A DNA stretch of 64,000 nucleotides from the NCBI GenBank assembly GCA_019054805.1, contig JAHQIY010000001.1, positions 4,912,501-4,976,500 on the forward strand, in the 5' to 3' direction. A program made the position numbers and the translations under genes. A model generated the notes under the pieces. That model made no database searches, was not told where the DNA came from, and saw nothing but the letters and a program-made list of their open reading frames with translations. How positions within the stretch are numbered: the first letter of the stretch is position 1; each line of letters starts with the position of its first letter. Shown here in pieces: positions 1-14,700 of the stretch. Origin of the DNA: Brachionus manjavacas (Eukaryota; Rotifera; Eurotatoria; Ploima; Brachionidae).

Positions 1-2954
1 AACGCGGCATGCATTCATAAGCACTCTTCTCAACCATTGATTTTTCACCTTAAGAAATTTTAAAAAATTTTTATAGATAACAAACACAGGAAAAAGTCTA
101 CTTTTTGGATAGAAACAAATTATTTTGTCTTGTCCTCTCATTTTTGCGGTAAACCTGAGTGAATTTAAATTATTTTTATTTAAATGTGTTAGTTTGATTT
201 AATAGAAAAAAATTGTCAGGTATTTATTTAAAATCCAAGTTTACGCTTCAAAAGATTCGGTATTACTCGATTTAAATTGTATCTAGTTTTTCTCTCGTTG
301 ATTTCTCTCAGAATGTTTATTGTTTACCAATTTGGTAAAGAGTTTCGCTCTAAACCCTCATTCCCAACACACAAATATTGTACATTTTAACAAGAATTGT
401 TTGTAAATAGTAAAATTTTTTCTCAGAAATTATTTTAGAAGAAATATTTTGCAAAATTCCATCGCAATCCGAAATTTATTTGATTATTTATAAAAAGAAA
501 AAGAAAAATCACCAAGTTCCTTGAGTGAGATTTAAAATCAAATAAAAAACCAGACATATATTCATTTTAGGTGTTAAACACAAATTTGAGTTTTATCTTA
601 CGAAACTGATTAAAATAAAATATTTGAAACAATTTTTAAATTATTTGATAGTTTTAATAGAACTAATTTGAGAATTATTTTTCAAAAATTATATTACTTA
701 TTTCAATTTTCACGAGAAATACTTTGATTTAAATAAATTTTGATGGATTGTTATTTTTAAGTAATTTTAAAAGAAATTTTAAAATTTTTTCAAGCAAAAT
801 AAATCCTTATTTAGTGATTAAACAGATTTTGATATTTTTTAAATCATATTTTAAGATAAGATTTGTGATTTTTTTCGATAAAATCATGCAACTAAAATTT
901 TTGATTGTCTAATTTATTTTCAAATCATTACTTAATTATCTTTGAAAAAATCTTTATTCAAAAAACAGAAATCAAAATCGATTGCTTCTTATTACTTATT
1001 TTCACCTTTTTTAATATTTTAATTTTAATTATTTTAAATTTTCTGAATTAAGCTTGAATAGTAAATAGCTCCATTGATGCGAGATGTAGTAACCGCCTTG
1101 TAATTTTATTCGCTTTTAAATTCAGTTCAATTCTTCTAAATTAAAGATAAAATTACTCCATTTTTTAGAATTAAGATTCGTTGGAAAAAAATAGCCTTCA
1201 TTAGAAAGCCATTTTATTCTTATTTATTCAGTTTATTCTGTGAGCCAAAATATCTAATTGAATTTTTTTTTGTATTTTGGCAAAATTTTATTTTGACTTA
1301 GTTTAGTTTAATAATTTAATTGGTTTTTGTTCTAATATTTCAGAAAAATATTCAATAAAAGATCTATCTTATAAATAAAACTGTGTAAAATATTCTCTTA
1401 GAATTGAATTTATAATCTAATAGTTCAAAAATTCATTTATCATTTTCTAAATTTCTATATCGATATTCTTTGCAACAAATATTTATGGTACACTGAATTG
1501 AAGAACATCAAAATTTTCATTATAATAACTAAATTGATCGTTATAGGTACATAAAACTATTCAAACTGATACTTTTTTTACTAATCTTTTATTAAATTTT
1601 TAATTAAGTCAACTTCGTTTTGTGATCATATGATCAAATAATTTATTATTTAGCTCTGATCATCTGATTTGGGATCATACCTGATCACATTCAAACTTAA
1701 CAGTAGCGTTTCGGTGTTAAACTTAAAAAAAATCACGAACTCCCCTTTATAATCACAAATTTAAAAAAAATTATCACATATTCCAAAATTATGACGATGA
1801 TTTTTTCAATTTACTTTTACTTTTACTACTTTGTAAATTTAATACCTCTTTGCTTTTGATATTATTTTTTTCTTAACCAAAAAATAATATCTTAATTTTT
1901 TTTCAATTAAAAAAAAATTTAAGTTTATAAAATATACAATTTGAAAAAAAAAATAAATTTCATCTTTAGAACGAAATTAGAAGAATCAGAGGACTTTAAT
2001 TTTAAAAGCTCAAAAATCTTTGACTAATATTTTCCAGTCGATCATGTAATAGTTATAAATGTCATAGCGAAAGCTCCCTGTAAGAACTAAGTTTTAGAAA
2101 AAGAATAGTTGACAGTAAAAATTAACAGATCGAGATGTGAAAATTTTAAATTAATTCTTGATGAAAATTGAGATATTCTTCAAGAAGATTCTTCATTTTT
2201 TTTAAATTTTATTAATTAAAAAAAGACAATCCAAAATTCAAAAATAAAAATATTAAAATTTTCAATTCAATCGTTTTATTTTCCAAATTGTTCCAATCTT
2301 TTATTTTTTCTGATCTTCTTTGATGTCCACTTTCGTCAAAGACCCCAGATTAATTTTACCTAAAAAAAAACTTTGTGCAATATCTTATCCATTTGGCTGA
2401 GATCACTTCAGTTAATTCTTGTTTAATTGCGCATTCTTATTGAGCCTTCTGAGATGCTTTAAGGGTAAAATTAAATTACCAAAACTATTCATGCTTCGAT
2501 GAACTTTGTTTTGTATTTTTTCAACTGTTAGTATATCCCTTTAAAGTAATAGCTCTATACTAGTGCAGTATACAAGTCTACCACTGTTCGCATTCAATAA
2601 AAATATCTCCTTAATCACTGAAGATTCGATTAAGTTTTTTTTGCCACATTTAACAGTTCATAAATGTTCTATCAAATGCGAAATTTCTAAATTTTCAATG
2701 TTGAATCAATTGACTAATTAAACAATCATTAAAAAAATTTAATTAATTTCAATTTTAAAAAAATAAAAAAAATAAAAAAATTATTTTGTTTTTGAAATTT
2801 TGGAATTTTTATTTAATTAAATCTGAAAAAGCTAATGCTCAATAAAAATATACAATTAAATGAATATTTCTCCTGAATTTTTTATTTAAATTAATTACAA
2901 CAAAAGAGTTAAGATTTAAAGTTTTTTAATGAAATATTTAATGAAATATTTTAT
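1..2954. other. gene-poor AT-rich stretch
   Basis: No gene model can be supported here. The DNA is extremely AT-rich with many A/T homopolymers. Two GC-richer patches stand out: about 1620-1700, a cluster of GATC-containing palindromes, and about 2390-2600, which on the minus strand weakly resembles the C-terminal part of a LINE reverse transcriptase but is too decayed to call. Confidence 0.6.
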
Positions 2955-4169
<1,215 letters not shown>

Positions 4170-5239
4170 TTTTAATTGATCAGCTTTTGAAATTTTATTG
4201 TTATATTTGAATATCTGAAAATTGAGAATTTAAAATAGAAAATATTATTGAAGAATCAATGTTTTAAATAACCTATCGAATTAAATTGATAATTTAATTT
4301 TTAAAAACAGACAAAAATTGTATAAAAAACTAAATGTTTATACAAATATTAAGTCAACAACAAACTTTGCAAACATTAGAATCAAGCGTAACTAAAGCGC
4401 AATAAAGAAAATTTAATGATTACAATTTTTTAAATATTTGAATACTAAAAATCCTTTAGATTTGTTTATTCATTTTCCTCATGAAATAATTTAATTGAGA
4501 CCAATTTCAGATTTTTCTCTAATTTTAATTACTGATCAGATATTGTAAAATTTGGTTTTAAGTTTGAAAAGATTTTTTTTCAAATTTTTAAAAAAGTGGC
4601 CAAGCTTTTAGTAATAGAGCAAAAGACAAAAGACAGAAGTTAATTAGAATTGCAAAATCCGGAAATTTAAAATTGACCATTTTCAGATTTATCATTTTTT
4701 CAACCAAATTTTGTTTACATTATTTTAAATATTCTTTTTAATTTTAAGGAAATGGATCAAATTTTCCAATAAACATTATCATTTTTTGATTTAAAATAAA
4801 ATTTACTGCAATCTGATAAATAAATTATAAGTTGAGAAAATTATTTAGATAACATTTATTCTTGCAAAATAGACAATTAAAAATTTTTAAAATTCTGTAA
4901 TAGATCTATCAATCAAATAATTAAAAAATGGGAAAGACATAACTCAAAAAGCAAAAAAATAGAAAATGGAAACAAAATTAGAATTTATTTATATATATTT
5001 ATATAATTAATTCATGACTGTTATTTTTTCATTGTATCTAATTCTTTTTTTATTGTATCTAAATAATAAGCTATCTAAATATAGTGAATAAATATTTTTT
5101 TAGTATATAATTATTTTATCTAAGTATCTGAATTTTTTAATTGAATATCAAATTTTTTTGTTGTTGTATCTATTTAAAAAAAAAACGGAAGTAGAATTTT
5201 TTTGATATTTTATTTAGAAAAATTAAAAAAAATTACTTG
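4170..5239. other. intergenic, AT-rich
   Basis: No coding signal. Around 4980-5180 a loose GTATCTA-containing motif recurs within homopolymer-rich DNA. It is too irregular to call a repeat array. Confidence 0.5.
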
Positions 5240-5693
5240 AATGACCAAAATATCATTTCGAATCATTGCACGTATGAGCTGGTCTTTAAAAAGCTTCAAT
5301 CGAGTGTCAATATTGCGAATAACATGTGCCTAACATACCTTGTGGTTGTGTTGGTCGGTTGACATGTAGGCTTTACACAATTGGGAATCGTCATGCATGT
5401 CTAGATACATTCGGACAGGATATTTCTGTTTTTTTCCAAGTATGTGACAGTCATTAAACCGTTTTAATGACGATTTTGCTTTAGATCATCTTTTCTCCAT
5501 TTTTGATTATCAAAAACGAATAATAAAGCACGATCCGCAGCCTCAAAATTAAGAAAAACGCAAAATTGCTCATAAACCCTATTTTTTCCCTCTTTTTATT
5601 CTCTATTTGTTCGAAACCTTCGGCATCCAACAATGATTCATCATTATTATTTGCCAATGGTTGAACGAATTTAATGCTGCTTGATTCAGTCAT
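5240..5693 (-). pseudogene. broken FLYWCH/WRKY-like DNA-binding domain fragment
   Basis: On the minus strand an ATG-started frame runs for 37 codons (ends ENKKREK). The similarity then shifts frame after an A6 run into a stretch containing FEAADRALLFVFDNQKW, and shifts again into KRFNDCHILGKKQKYPVR, YLDMHDDSQL and STDQHNHK before a stop. The order, an aromatic/EA-rich start, Trp, a Cys-containing strand and a terminal HNH, is that of the FLYWCH/GCM1-WRKY type zinc finger that often precedes MULE transposases. The two shifts make it a relic or an error-bearing gene. No transposase follows. It is not clearly related to the two FLYWCH ORFs at 55-57 kb. Confidence 0.42.
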
Positions 5694-7202
5694 GATTTTT
5701 TTGTTTAGTGAAAACGACTGTTTTATAGAGGTTCAACAAATTGTAATAAAAGGCAGTTTATGTAGAAAAATAAATTTTAAATTAACAAAACTAGATTTAT
5801 CGATTTGTGTTAATTAAATAGATTTACCAAGTTGACAATTTTATTTACAAAAATAAAAAAAAATCATCCCTTTCAATGAATAAGCCTTGGAGTCAAAAAT
5901 AATCCACGAAAAGATAAATGCTTTTATATGAACAATTTTTCAATCCATCTTACTGAATTTTTGGGAAATCCATGAGATGTATTTTATCAAAAATAAAAAT
6001 AGGTTACGACAGACATTTTGATCAATAATCCAAAAGTAACCATAAAACATCTATAAAGTAGCCCATTGATTTTTGCAAATAAAATGAGAGTCTAAACAAA
6101 AACCATAGGGTAAACCCTTGCAAGATCGTAGGATAGCTTTAGATTTCTAGGTTTTAGTGCATGCGTAAGCAAAAATGAAAATTAAAAATTAAATAAGAGA
6201 AAATTAAAGATCATTTTTTGTAAAAATCAGTACAATAAAAAAATAAAAAACAGCTTTTAGCAAAATTTTTTTTATAATTTAAAAAAAAAAAAAACTTTAT
6301 TTTAGTTTTAACGATCTTACACAAAATTTCATTCTTTCACCGATGAAAAATTCACAAGCAAGATTGGAATTTTTTGAATTTTTTTACCTTTATTTTAAAT
6401 CAAAAAATGCTAAATTTTTTTTTGGCAGATTCATGCGTTTAGTTAAATGAGAACTCTGTGCTTCATATAAGCAAAATTTATAAACTCAGCATTTTGAAAT
6501 AAACAAATAAGCTCAATTTATTTAATAATTTTGTTAACTAAAATCTTTTTTCCAAAATAATCAAAATTTAGCTTAGAATAAGTTTTTTGAGATTTTTAAT
6601 AGAATCAAAAATTTTTGAACAAAACTAAATTGCAAAAATTTTCACATTGAAATATCAAAAAAGTAGATCATTCTTTTCGATACGCTTGATTTAGAGCCAA
6701 GAGTTATATCTAAATAGTTGCCAGTTTCGCAGTCTTTGGTTACATTGATGACTGGCACTGTAAGATTAGCGTTAACGTCTTCGAATAAAAACTGCTGAGA
6801 TCTATGGTGCTTTCATTAAGGTTTGAGAAATTTCAAGGTAAACTTAGAAAATGTTCTAAATTTTGGAAGGTGTAAGTCTTTTTATTTGAATTTTAATAAA
6901 ATTTAACTTTCATTTAATTTTTTAGAAAAGTATTTAATCTTTAAAATTATTTTATTTAAAATTGCAGCTGGTTAAAATCATAATTCACTTACAAATCTTC
7001 ATTTTCTTTTAATTTCTTGGTTTCTTTCTATAAAAAATAATGTTAGAATAAAATTCAAAAATTTATTCTCGTCTTATTAATTTAGCTAAAATTGAATTTT
7101 CTAAATGTAAATAAATTATTGTTCACAAAAAGGAAAAAGAATTGAAACTCTCCCTTATAATTAAATCAATCATTGATAAGAAAATTTAAAATCTTTACAT
7201 AT
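5694..7202. other. intergenic with one coding-like island
   Basis: Mostly AT-rich noncoding DNA. At about 6655-6800 the GC content rises sharply. The minus strand has an open stretch after a possible acceptor (CTCAG at about 6797), containing FEDVNANLTVPVINVTKDC and LDITLGSKSSVSKRM and ending in a stop. I do not recognise it. It could be a last exon of a lost or unseen gene. Confidence 0.4.
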
Positions 7203-8626
7203 TTAAAAGATATTAACATTCAAAATTTCCATTAAAAAGTATTTCATCATTTTTCTCATATCTTGAATATGGTCTTGATTTAAACTTTCAACTGTGTCCC
7301 ATTGCGTATGCCAAACTGATGGAAATGGAGACGGGATTAAATGCAGAATTGGAACGTCTTTTTTTCCCATTAAATAAAATCATTGTGTTGTTATTTTTAA
7401 AATTTACTTTTTCTTAAAAATGGTCTATGGTCATCGTCTACAGGAAAGTTGCGACCACTTCCTTGAATATCTTTAAAGTAATACTGACTTGATTTAGACA
7501 ATGCTTTTTTTTTAATTAGCACTTTTTCTAGATAGAACACAATTAATTATTAATTTTAATAATTCAAATTTTAAATACCTATTCTGTTCATTAGTAAATA
7601 AGCATTACGGCTTGTTGGATCACTTGGAAAATAATTAGGAAACTTGGAGATATCGCCTCCAAACAAGTCCATCAGAACAAAGAGATCCATTGAATCAAAA
7701 GCTGTTTGTTGATGTAATTTGCTTAATTTGTCAGCATAATTGCGAGATCCATAAAGAGAATCGGTAGCAGTCCAATCTTTGAACGCTTCTTCGCCATCAA
7801 AAAATATAAATTGTATGTGTCTAATTAGATTTGAAAATTGTTCTAGATTAGAATTTTCGAATAAAAATTTTGCCATATCTAGTAACATGGCACATGGAAC
7901 TGCTGAATCAGTTGCGGCAACAAAATCAAAATTGGGAAAATATTTGCTGTCATAATGACATGCAAAGATTACTCGATTTAAAATCAAAGGATTTGGTTTT
8001 TGATCTGAATTAAAGTGCCTTCCGATCGGAAGAGTTGCAATTATATTCGACATGGGTTTTTCACCAAACGGCGTTTTAGCCGTAAAATTGTCCATCTCAA
8101 TAAGCCATCCATAGCTTTGCATTTGAGAAATAAGATACTAAAAAAATTTTTAAGGAATTATATTTATAATTTTTATTAAAATTTTACATTTCTGACTTTA
8201 AAATTGTTTTCTGTACCCGAAACTCTTGGAATAGCTATAGGCCTCAAAAATTTCATAAAATCGTCATAGCTACTCTCTAATGATTCCAACCTAACATTGC
8301 TCAATCGACTCTTGTGAACTACACTCTTAGAATATTCTATTAGAATTTTTAAAATAATAATTTTTAGCAAATATAACCATCAAAAGAAAGCTCTTAAATT
8401 TCATTCTAGTCAGTTTTTTCTTTATTATAATAACATTTTTTTTAAACCATAAAAAAATTTTTCAGTTAATAAAAATCTAAAAAGTTTTGAGAGACTTTTT
8501 GTTTGAAAAAAACTTAAAGTTTCGTAATCATTGATGGATATTTAACTAAGATGGACTTACATTTCTTTGAGGCCAAATACCAACCATTAGAGTAAAAAAA
8601 AATAAAAATTTCAAAATTAAGTCCAT
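7203..8626 (-). CDS. QPCT: glutaminyl-peptide cyclotransferase (secreted), tandem copy 2
   Basis: Paralogue of the gene at 2955-4169 with the same exon plan: 8626-8561, 8325-8188, 8137-7579, 7527-7408 and 7357-7203, giving 345 residues. Exons 1, 2 and 3 have exactly the same lengths as in copy 1 (66, 138 and 559 nt). Signal peptide MDLILKFLFFFTLMVGIW. Catalytic elements are retained: CHYDSK, AATDSAVPCAMLLDMA (zinc Asp), FFDGEEAF (general base and zinc Glu), DDDHRPFLRK and SVWHT (zinc His). Intron 1 is longer (235 nt) than in copy 1. A second ATG at about 8403, opening a short hydrophobic peptide inside intron 1, could be an alternative first exon but would need a poor donor. Both copies look functional, so this is a tandem duplication, perhaps with different substrates or expression (inference). 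Confidence 0.92.
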
Positions 8627-8782
8627 TTTATCTAAATACCAAAATTCAATAACATTCAATTAAAAAAAAAATCACCCCTGGTATTTTACTACCAGTTATT
8701 ACAAAATCAATTCTTACATTTCCAAAGCGAATGTTTAATGCTAAAAAAATTTTAAATTTTCAAATATTTTACTAAAATTAAA

Positions 8783-11700
8783 TTATTTCTTCAAAATTGA
8801 ACTCTCATTAACGAGTGAAAAGAAAAGACTTTTTTTGTTGTTAATTAAATTTTGAACAGTGTCGAATTCGGCAACTTTTCCGCTGTCCATTACCAAAATT
8901 CGGTCATAATCGAATATAGTCTGAATACGATGAGCTATTGTAAGCACAGTGGTGTCTCTAAATTTAGATCTTATGGCATTTTGGATCAAACTATCTGTCT
9001 CAAAATCCACCTGAGCTGTAGCCTCGTCAATGCAAATAATTTTACGGTTGGCTAATATTGCTCTTATCAGACAAATGAGCTGTTTTTCACCTGATGATAA
9101 GTTTTTTCCACGTTCCTCAATCATTGTGTTGAGAACGTCCTTATTTTGATTGAATTTAGCATCTAATCCAGTCTCTTGAAGTAGATCCCAAATTTCATCG
9201 TCACTCTTTTGACCGAATGGGTCTAGATTTTCGCGTAAAGTAGACTCGAAAAGAAAAGCATCCTGAGGTATAATACTCAGTTTTTTTCTCAAATCCGACA
9301 AATTAATGGTTTGAACATTTTTATCATCAATTGTTATTTTTCCGGTTTCAATTTCACAAGCTCGGAACATGGCCATTAAGAGAGAACTTTTACCTGAGCC
9401 AGTTCGGCCACAAATTCCAATTTTTTCACCTTGATTAATCACAAAGCTAACATTGTTTAGTGCTAGTTGAGACTCTCCAGTATATCTTAGATTAACATTT
9501 TGAAATTCAATTTTTGCTCTTTCTGGCCATGCTTCTGACACTTGTTCGATTCCCTGCCAATTTTCCGAATCTAAATTTCGAAATTGGTACGCTCTTTCGA
9601 CCGATACCATTTCTTTTTCGGTTTCTGAAAACGAGGTAATCAGTCCATTTAGCATTCCAGTGACACTTAAAATGTAACTTAGAGCTAGACCTATCAGACT
9701 GGCATTGGCGGTACCGTATGCATGCTGGATTACCGCTGTCAAACCTACTGTTGTTATCATAACTACACTTATCATTTGCAATCGAAAGCTAAGCCATTGC
9801 GAAGCTGCCTGACTGTTGTATGATGCTCGAATAAATTTGTTCAAATATTCTTCATTTTGTTTGCAGAATTTTTTTACTTTTCTGAACGCCCTGATAGTTA
9901 CAAGGCCTCTTATTGTCTCATAAAACTAAAAAAGAATTTATTTAATTTTTTTATCTATGAAAAAAAAACAGTATTTATAATTTACATTTCAAATACGTTT
10001 AATATTAAAAAAAGAATGTTTTTAGAGCTTTGAATTAGTTATTCATGAAAGTTAATTTTAGAAATAATTACTTAATAATTTAAAGCCTATGATTTTTTCT
10101 ATAAAAAACAACCATCAGAAATTTTTACAAATTTGCTTTCTTTAAAAATAGGAATTCAATCAATTTATAATTTAATGATAAACTTTCTGCAAATAATGTC
10201 TATTTGATATTTTTCGTATTCTTTTTAATAGAAATTTTCACAAAATAATTGCTCAACTTTAAGAATATTGAATTGTAATTTAAAAAATTTTCAATTCTCT
10301 TTTAAAATGACAGAAAAATTAATTTATTAATTTATTAAATTTCTCTTTGACCATTATTTGTTCAAATTTAGAAATTAACTTGAAAAATTTAACTTTTTTT
10401 TCTTCTTGATACTTATAATGCAAAACAAGTAAACTTGGAAAAAAATTATTTAGAGACTCTTAAAACTTAAAAAATTAAGTATATTTGTATATTTAAAAAT
10501 CATTCTATCACGGAAAAAATGTTTCTAATTAGCAGATAATTGTTATTTAAATATAATAAAGATTTTACAAATTATAATATTTTAGATTAATAAAGAATTT
10601 ATTTCATGAATATTTTACAAAATTGCACCCAATATTATGCATAATAAATCATTTAAGTGTACTTACATGAGTATACAGAGGTGAAAGTGATACACTGCTT
10701 AGACGCTTAAGTTCTCTTGAAGTCCATCTGTAATAATTTTGTATACTGTAGTAAATAACTGAGAGTGGAATGAGAGATAAACAAAACCACGGCAAACTTA
10801 GACAAGTAATTGCTAATGTACCAACTAAACCGAACATATTGGCTAAAAATATGTTCAAAATAAATGGTAATGAGTCATCAATAGCATACATGTCAGTCGA
10901 CAGCCGGTTCAATATTTGTCCCTTGGGTGTATTATCATAATAGCGTATACTAGCCTTGACTAAATTTTGAATCAATGTGTCATGAATGAATCTACCGGCA
11001 GATATGCCACTATAAGCAAACAAAAACGCTCTTAACAGAGTAAAAAGAGTATTAGCTATGCCAAGTGATCCATAAACCACAAAAAACTCTGTTGTTTGAT
11101 CATGTTCCTGATAACTTTTTTTATTGAAAAATCCTTTTGGAGTAAAAAAATGAGTTCTTTCAGGATTTAGTACAAAAGTTCGATTTTTTAATTCAAAAAG
11201 GCTATCCAAGTCATTATTTTGGGTCCAATAGGACAACCAGTAGTCGGTAATGTTTCTACTTGCTGAAAATAAATAAATACATTTCAATTTTACAAAAAAT
11301 ACAGTCATTCTTCTTTAAACAGACTATTATTTGTTTAAATTTCTTACTGTGAATAAATTGGAATATATAAAATTTAGTAAAAATTAAAAGATTTAAAACA
11401 ATCGCTAATGGTATTTGTTTTTTAATTTTCTAAATTATACTATTAATGTATCTTTATTAAATATAAATTATCAAAATGAAATCGTTTTTTTTTTCAAAAT
11501 TTAAAAATTAAAAAAAATTTGAATTTTATTCGAATTAAAATATCTAAAATTAAAACCTAAAGGCTTTCGAAATAATTCAAAACAAAAATTATGATTATCG
11601 AAATTAAAAATTCACAAAGCAATTTTAAAGTCATTTAATTAGATTAGATTAATTCAATTGTATAGTCTTGAAAGTTAATTTTCTTATTTTCTATCAAAGA

Positions 11701-14700
11701 TAAATTTTTGTTTTCTGAAAATGCCAGAATAAAATAAATAAAAAAATATTTTGGTTATCTTAGTTATCATTGTAAATAAATAAAACTCATAAAAGAATTC
11801 AGCTAAATTTTTTTTTAATTCAAGATCATTTTCTATAAATTTAGCAACTGAAGCAGAGGTTGTGTCAACATTAGATCAAATAGTACATTTTTTTTTCTTC
11901 TTTTTCCTGATTCACTCCTTGTGGAGCATAGGGTAAATGGTACAAAAGGGACAAATAATTTTAAATTAAATCGATGTAAATTGAAAAAGACTTATCTACA
12001 AAAATTTAAAATTTCTTGAAAAGTAATTAAATTTAAATTTTTTTAAAATTTTTTAGATTTCAGTATCTTTAATACTTTTGTACTTTTTAATAATCTTAAA
12101 AAAGGAATTTGTGTTTGTAATATTGAGTAGCTTTATGAAAATAAATAGAAAAAACAATGCAGATATAACGATTAGAAATTCTATTAAAAATTAGGTTAAG
12201 TCATCATTTGATTTTGTTATAAGTACTACATAATTTCAAAAAATTTGATACATTTGAAAATAAAAACAAAAATCTTTTAATCAAGAATCGTTTTTATACA
12301 CTAAATTTATTCAAATTAACTAATGATGCTTTTTTGTCTTTTTTAATTAAATTTCCAAGATTCAAAAAATTTATTTTAGTTCAATTTTTAAAATACAATT
12401 TTTTGCTTTGTTTTTTTTTGTAATAAACTTAACAAAACTATTTAAGTTTTCCATTTTTTTTCACAGTCAAAAAATAAATAAATTTTTAAATGTAAAAATT
12501 TAACACTTCAAAAAAAATTCGAAATTTTAAATTTTAAAATTACAATAGTTTGAATTAACTGTTGAATTTTCCCTGAATACTTTTTTTTCCAAAAATTTTT
12601 CAAAAATCACGGTGAAATTTTTTTTAAGTTATATAGAATTATTCTTATGGTTTAGGGTCCTATATTGTAATGGGAATAAAAATTGACATCAGAAAATCAT
12701 ATTTTCTTGATAGATTGTGAGGTCGAATTAAAGAGAGAAGACTGTATTAAATTTTAAAATTTTACCTTGCATTAAAGCTAAAAATAAAATTGTTAAGCTG
12801 CATAAAAGAATACCAACTGATAAACAATAGTACTTCCAAACACGATAATTAATCACACCATGTTCCTTCTCCTCTTCGTCTTTTTTTCTCAATTCATCTT
12901 CGTTTAACTTTTGCAACCAGTCGACATCTTCTAATTCAATTGATTTTTCAATATTACTTTCACTCAAAGAATAATAAGAAGCCTTTTCAATTTTTAATAT
13001 TTTCGAAATTAAATCCGAGCCTTTACCGGACTCGACAATTTTTCCATTTTCTACCACTAATACCAAATCAGCATTTATTAAGTGCTCAATGTGATGAGTG
13101 CACAAAATTTTAGTCTTGTTCTTTAAAAGACCATTTAAACAGTTGTTTACCAAATGACGACAAACATGTGCATCAACAGCGCTGAGCGGATCATCTAAAA
13201 GATAGACCTCTTTTTTTCTATTGTAACAAGCACGAGCCAGAATGACTCTGGCTTTCTGTCCGCCTGACAAGCAGATTCCATTTTCACCCACCGGAGTCTC
13301 GTCATTGTAGGGTAGATTTTCCAAATCTGTCTCTAAACAGCACGCTTCAAGCACTTTTTTATAAAATTCTGTATCCATCTCAGACCCGAAAAGAATATTC
13401 TCTCTAATTGTTCCTTGTTGGATCCATACCTCCTGACCGACATAAGCAAAGCCTTGTTCACAAGTTTCTGTGCTAATGCGTAATTTACCATTGTTTTTTT
13501 CCATTTCGGCCATTAGAGAAAATAAAATACTCGTCTTTCCGCTGCCTACTTTTCCAATCACGCCAATAAAATCTCCTTTTCTTATTTTAAATGAAATATC
13601 AGAAAGCGAGTTGTCATTGCTTCTGTTCCAGGTAAAATCAGCTGCGCGGACATCGACTAGAGTTTTGTCCGAACTGTCCAATTCATTAAAGCTGTAATGT
13701 TGAATCCATTTTAAATTTTCACGATTCAAAAATCGTTCCAAACGACGAATAGAGACTAAAGACTGTACAAGACCATTTATGACCCATGGAAAGTTGTTCA
13801 ATGGCATAATGAGCATGTTGAACAAGGACAGACTAGTAAATACTTTGGCTGGTGTTAGAACATTACCAAGCCAGACATAAGTAGAAAAAGTCAAAACAGA
13901 CATCAAAATTGGCGTACTAGCCCAAAAATATACACATCCGGCATCCAAATATTTTTTCGATTTTAGCTCTCCGAGCTCTTGTTCTCTGACTTTGTCTATT
14001 CGCTTGATAAAATAGTCTTCCCAAGCACAAAATTTAATTACTCGGATACCATCCAAGAATTCCGTCATTAGCTTAAATAAAAAAGATTGTTGATATATGC
14101 TATTTTTAAAATAATAAAATTTGTAAAATTAATTAAATCTATTTGGTTCTAATTGTAAAAAAATTAAAAATTGAATTTGAAGCTTTTAGTATTTTTTCAT
14201 GCTAGTGATGCTGTGATTTTTTTTCTTTAATAATTAAAAATTAGAGCTGACTATTAAGTCTTAATAAAAGAGGAAAAAATCGGATTTCTTTTCTCCCTTT
14301 TTACATTCTTCAAAAGCATAGTTTCATTTCAATAGAAAAAGAAAAAGCTATAAAAAAAAGAAGAAAAAAATGAAGAAAGGAAATAAAAAAGATAGTTGTA
14401 GTTTTTACCATATTTTCGATTTACATTTTCAAAAATTTAAACTATATTAATTATTGAATTTTTATCTTTAAAAAAAATATCTTCTTATTTTTTAAGATAA
14501 GATAAATATTTAAAAATCTAAATCCTTAAAAATGTCTAAATACTATATTTTGCACAAGAAGAAGCCGAGAAGTATTAAATTTTAAATAGAATGTCAAAAG
14601 AAAACTTCGATTTGTATAGTTTAATTGAAAAGCTGTAAATGAATTTAATAGAGAAAAAAATTTTGAGACACAGATTTCAAAACTTGTGAAAGGAAATGAA

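Noticed and set aside
2390-2600. Possible LINE RT C-terminus on the minus strand (RDILTVEKIQNKVHRSM)
   Set aside because: Only about 15 residues fit the CR1 pattern and surrounding stops prevent confirmation. Left as a remark in the intergenic entry.
8371-8403. Alternative first exon of QPCT copy 2 (MKFKSFLLM...)
   Set aside because: It needs a poor GTTATA donor. The exon at 8626-8561 gives a full signal peptide, a GTAAGT donor and the same length as in copy 1.
8852-9055. Plus-strand frame antisense to ABCC10 NBD2
   Set aside because: Shadow of the well-supported minus-strand exon, as are 13470-13697, 24527-24715, 24708-24914, 27299-27481, 48972-49175 and 54020-54307.
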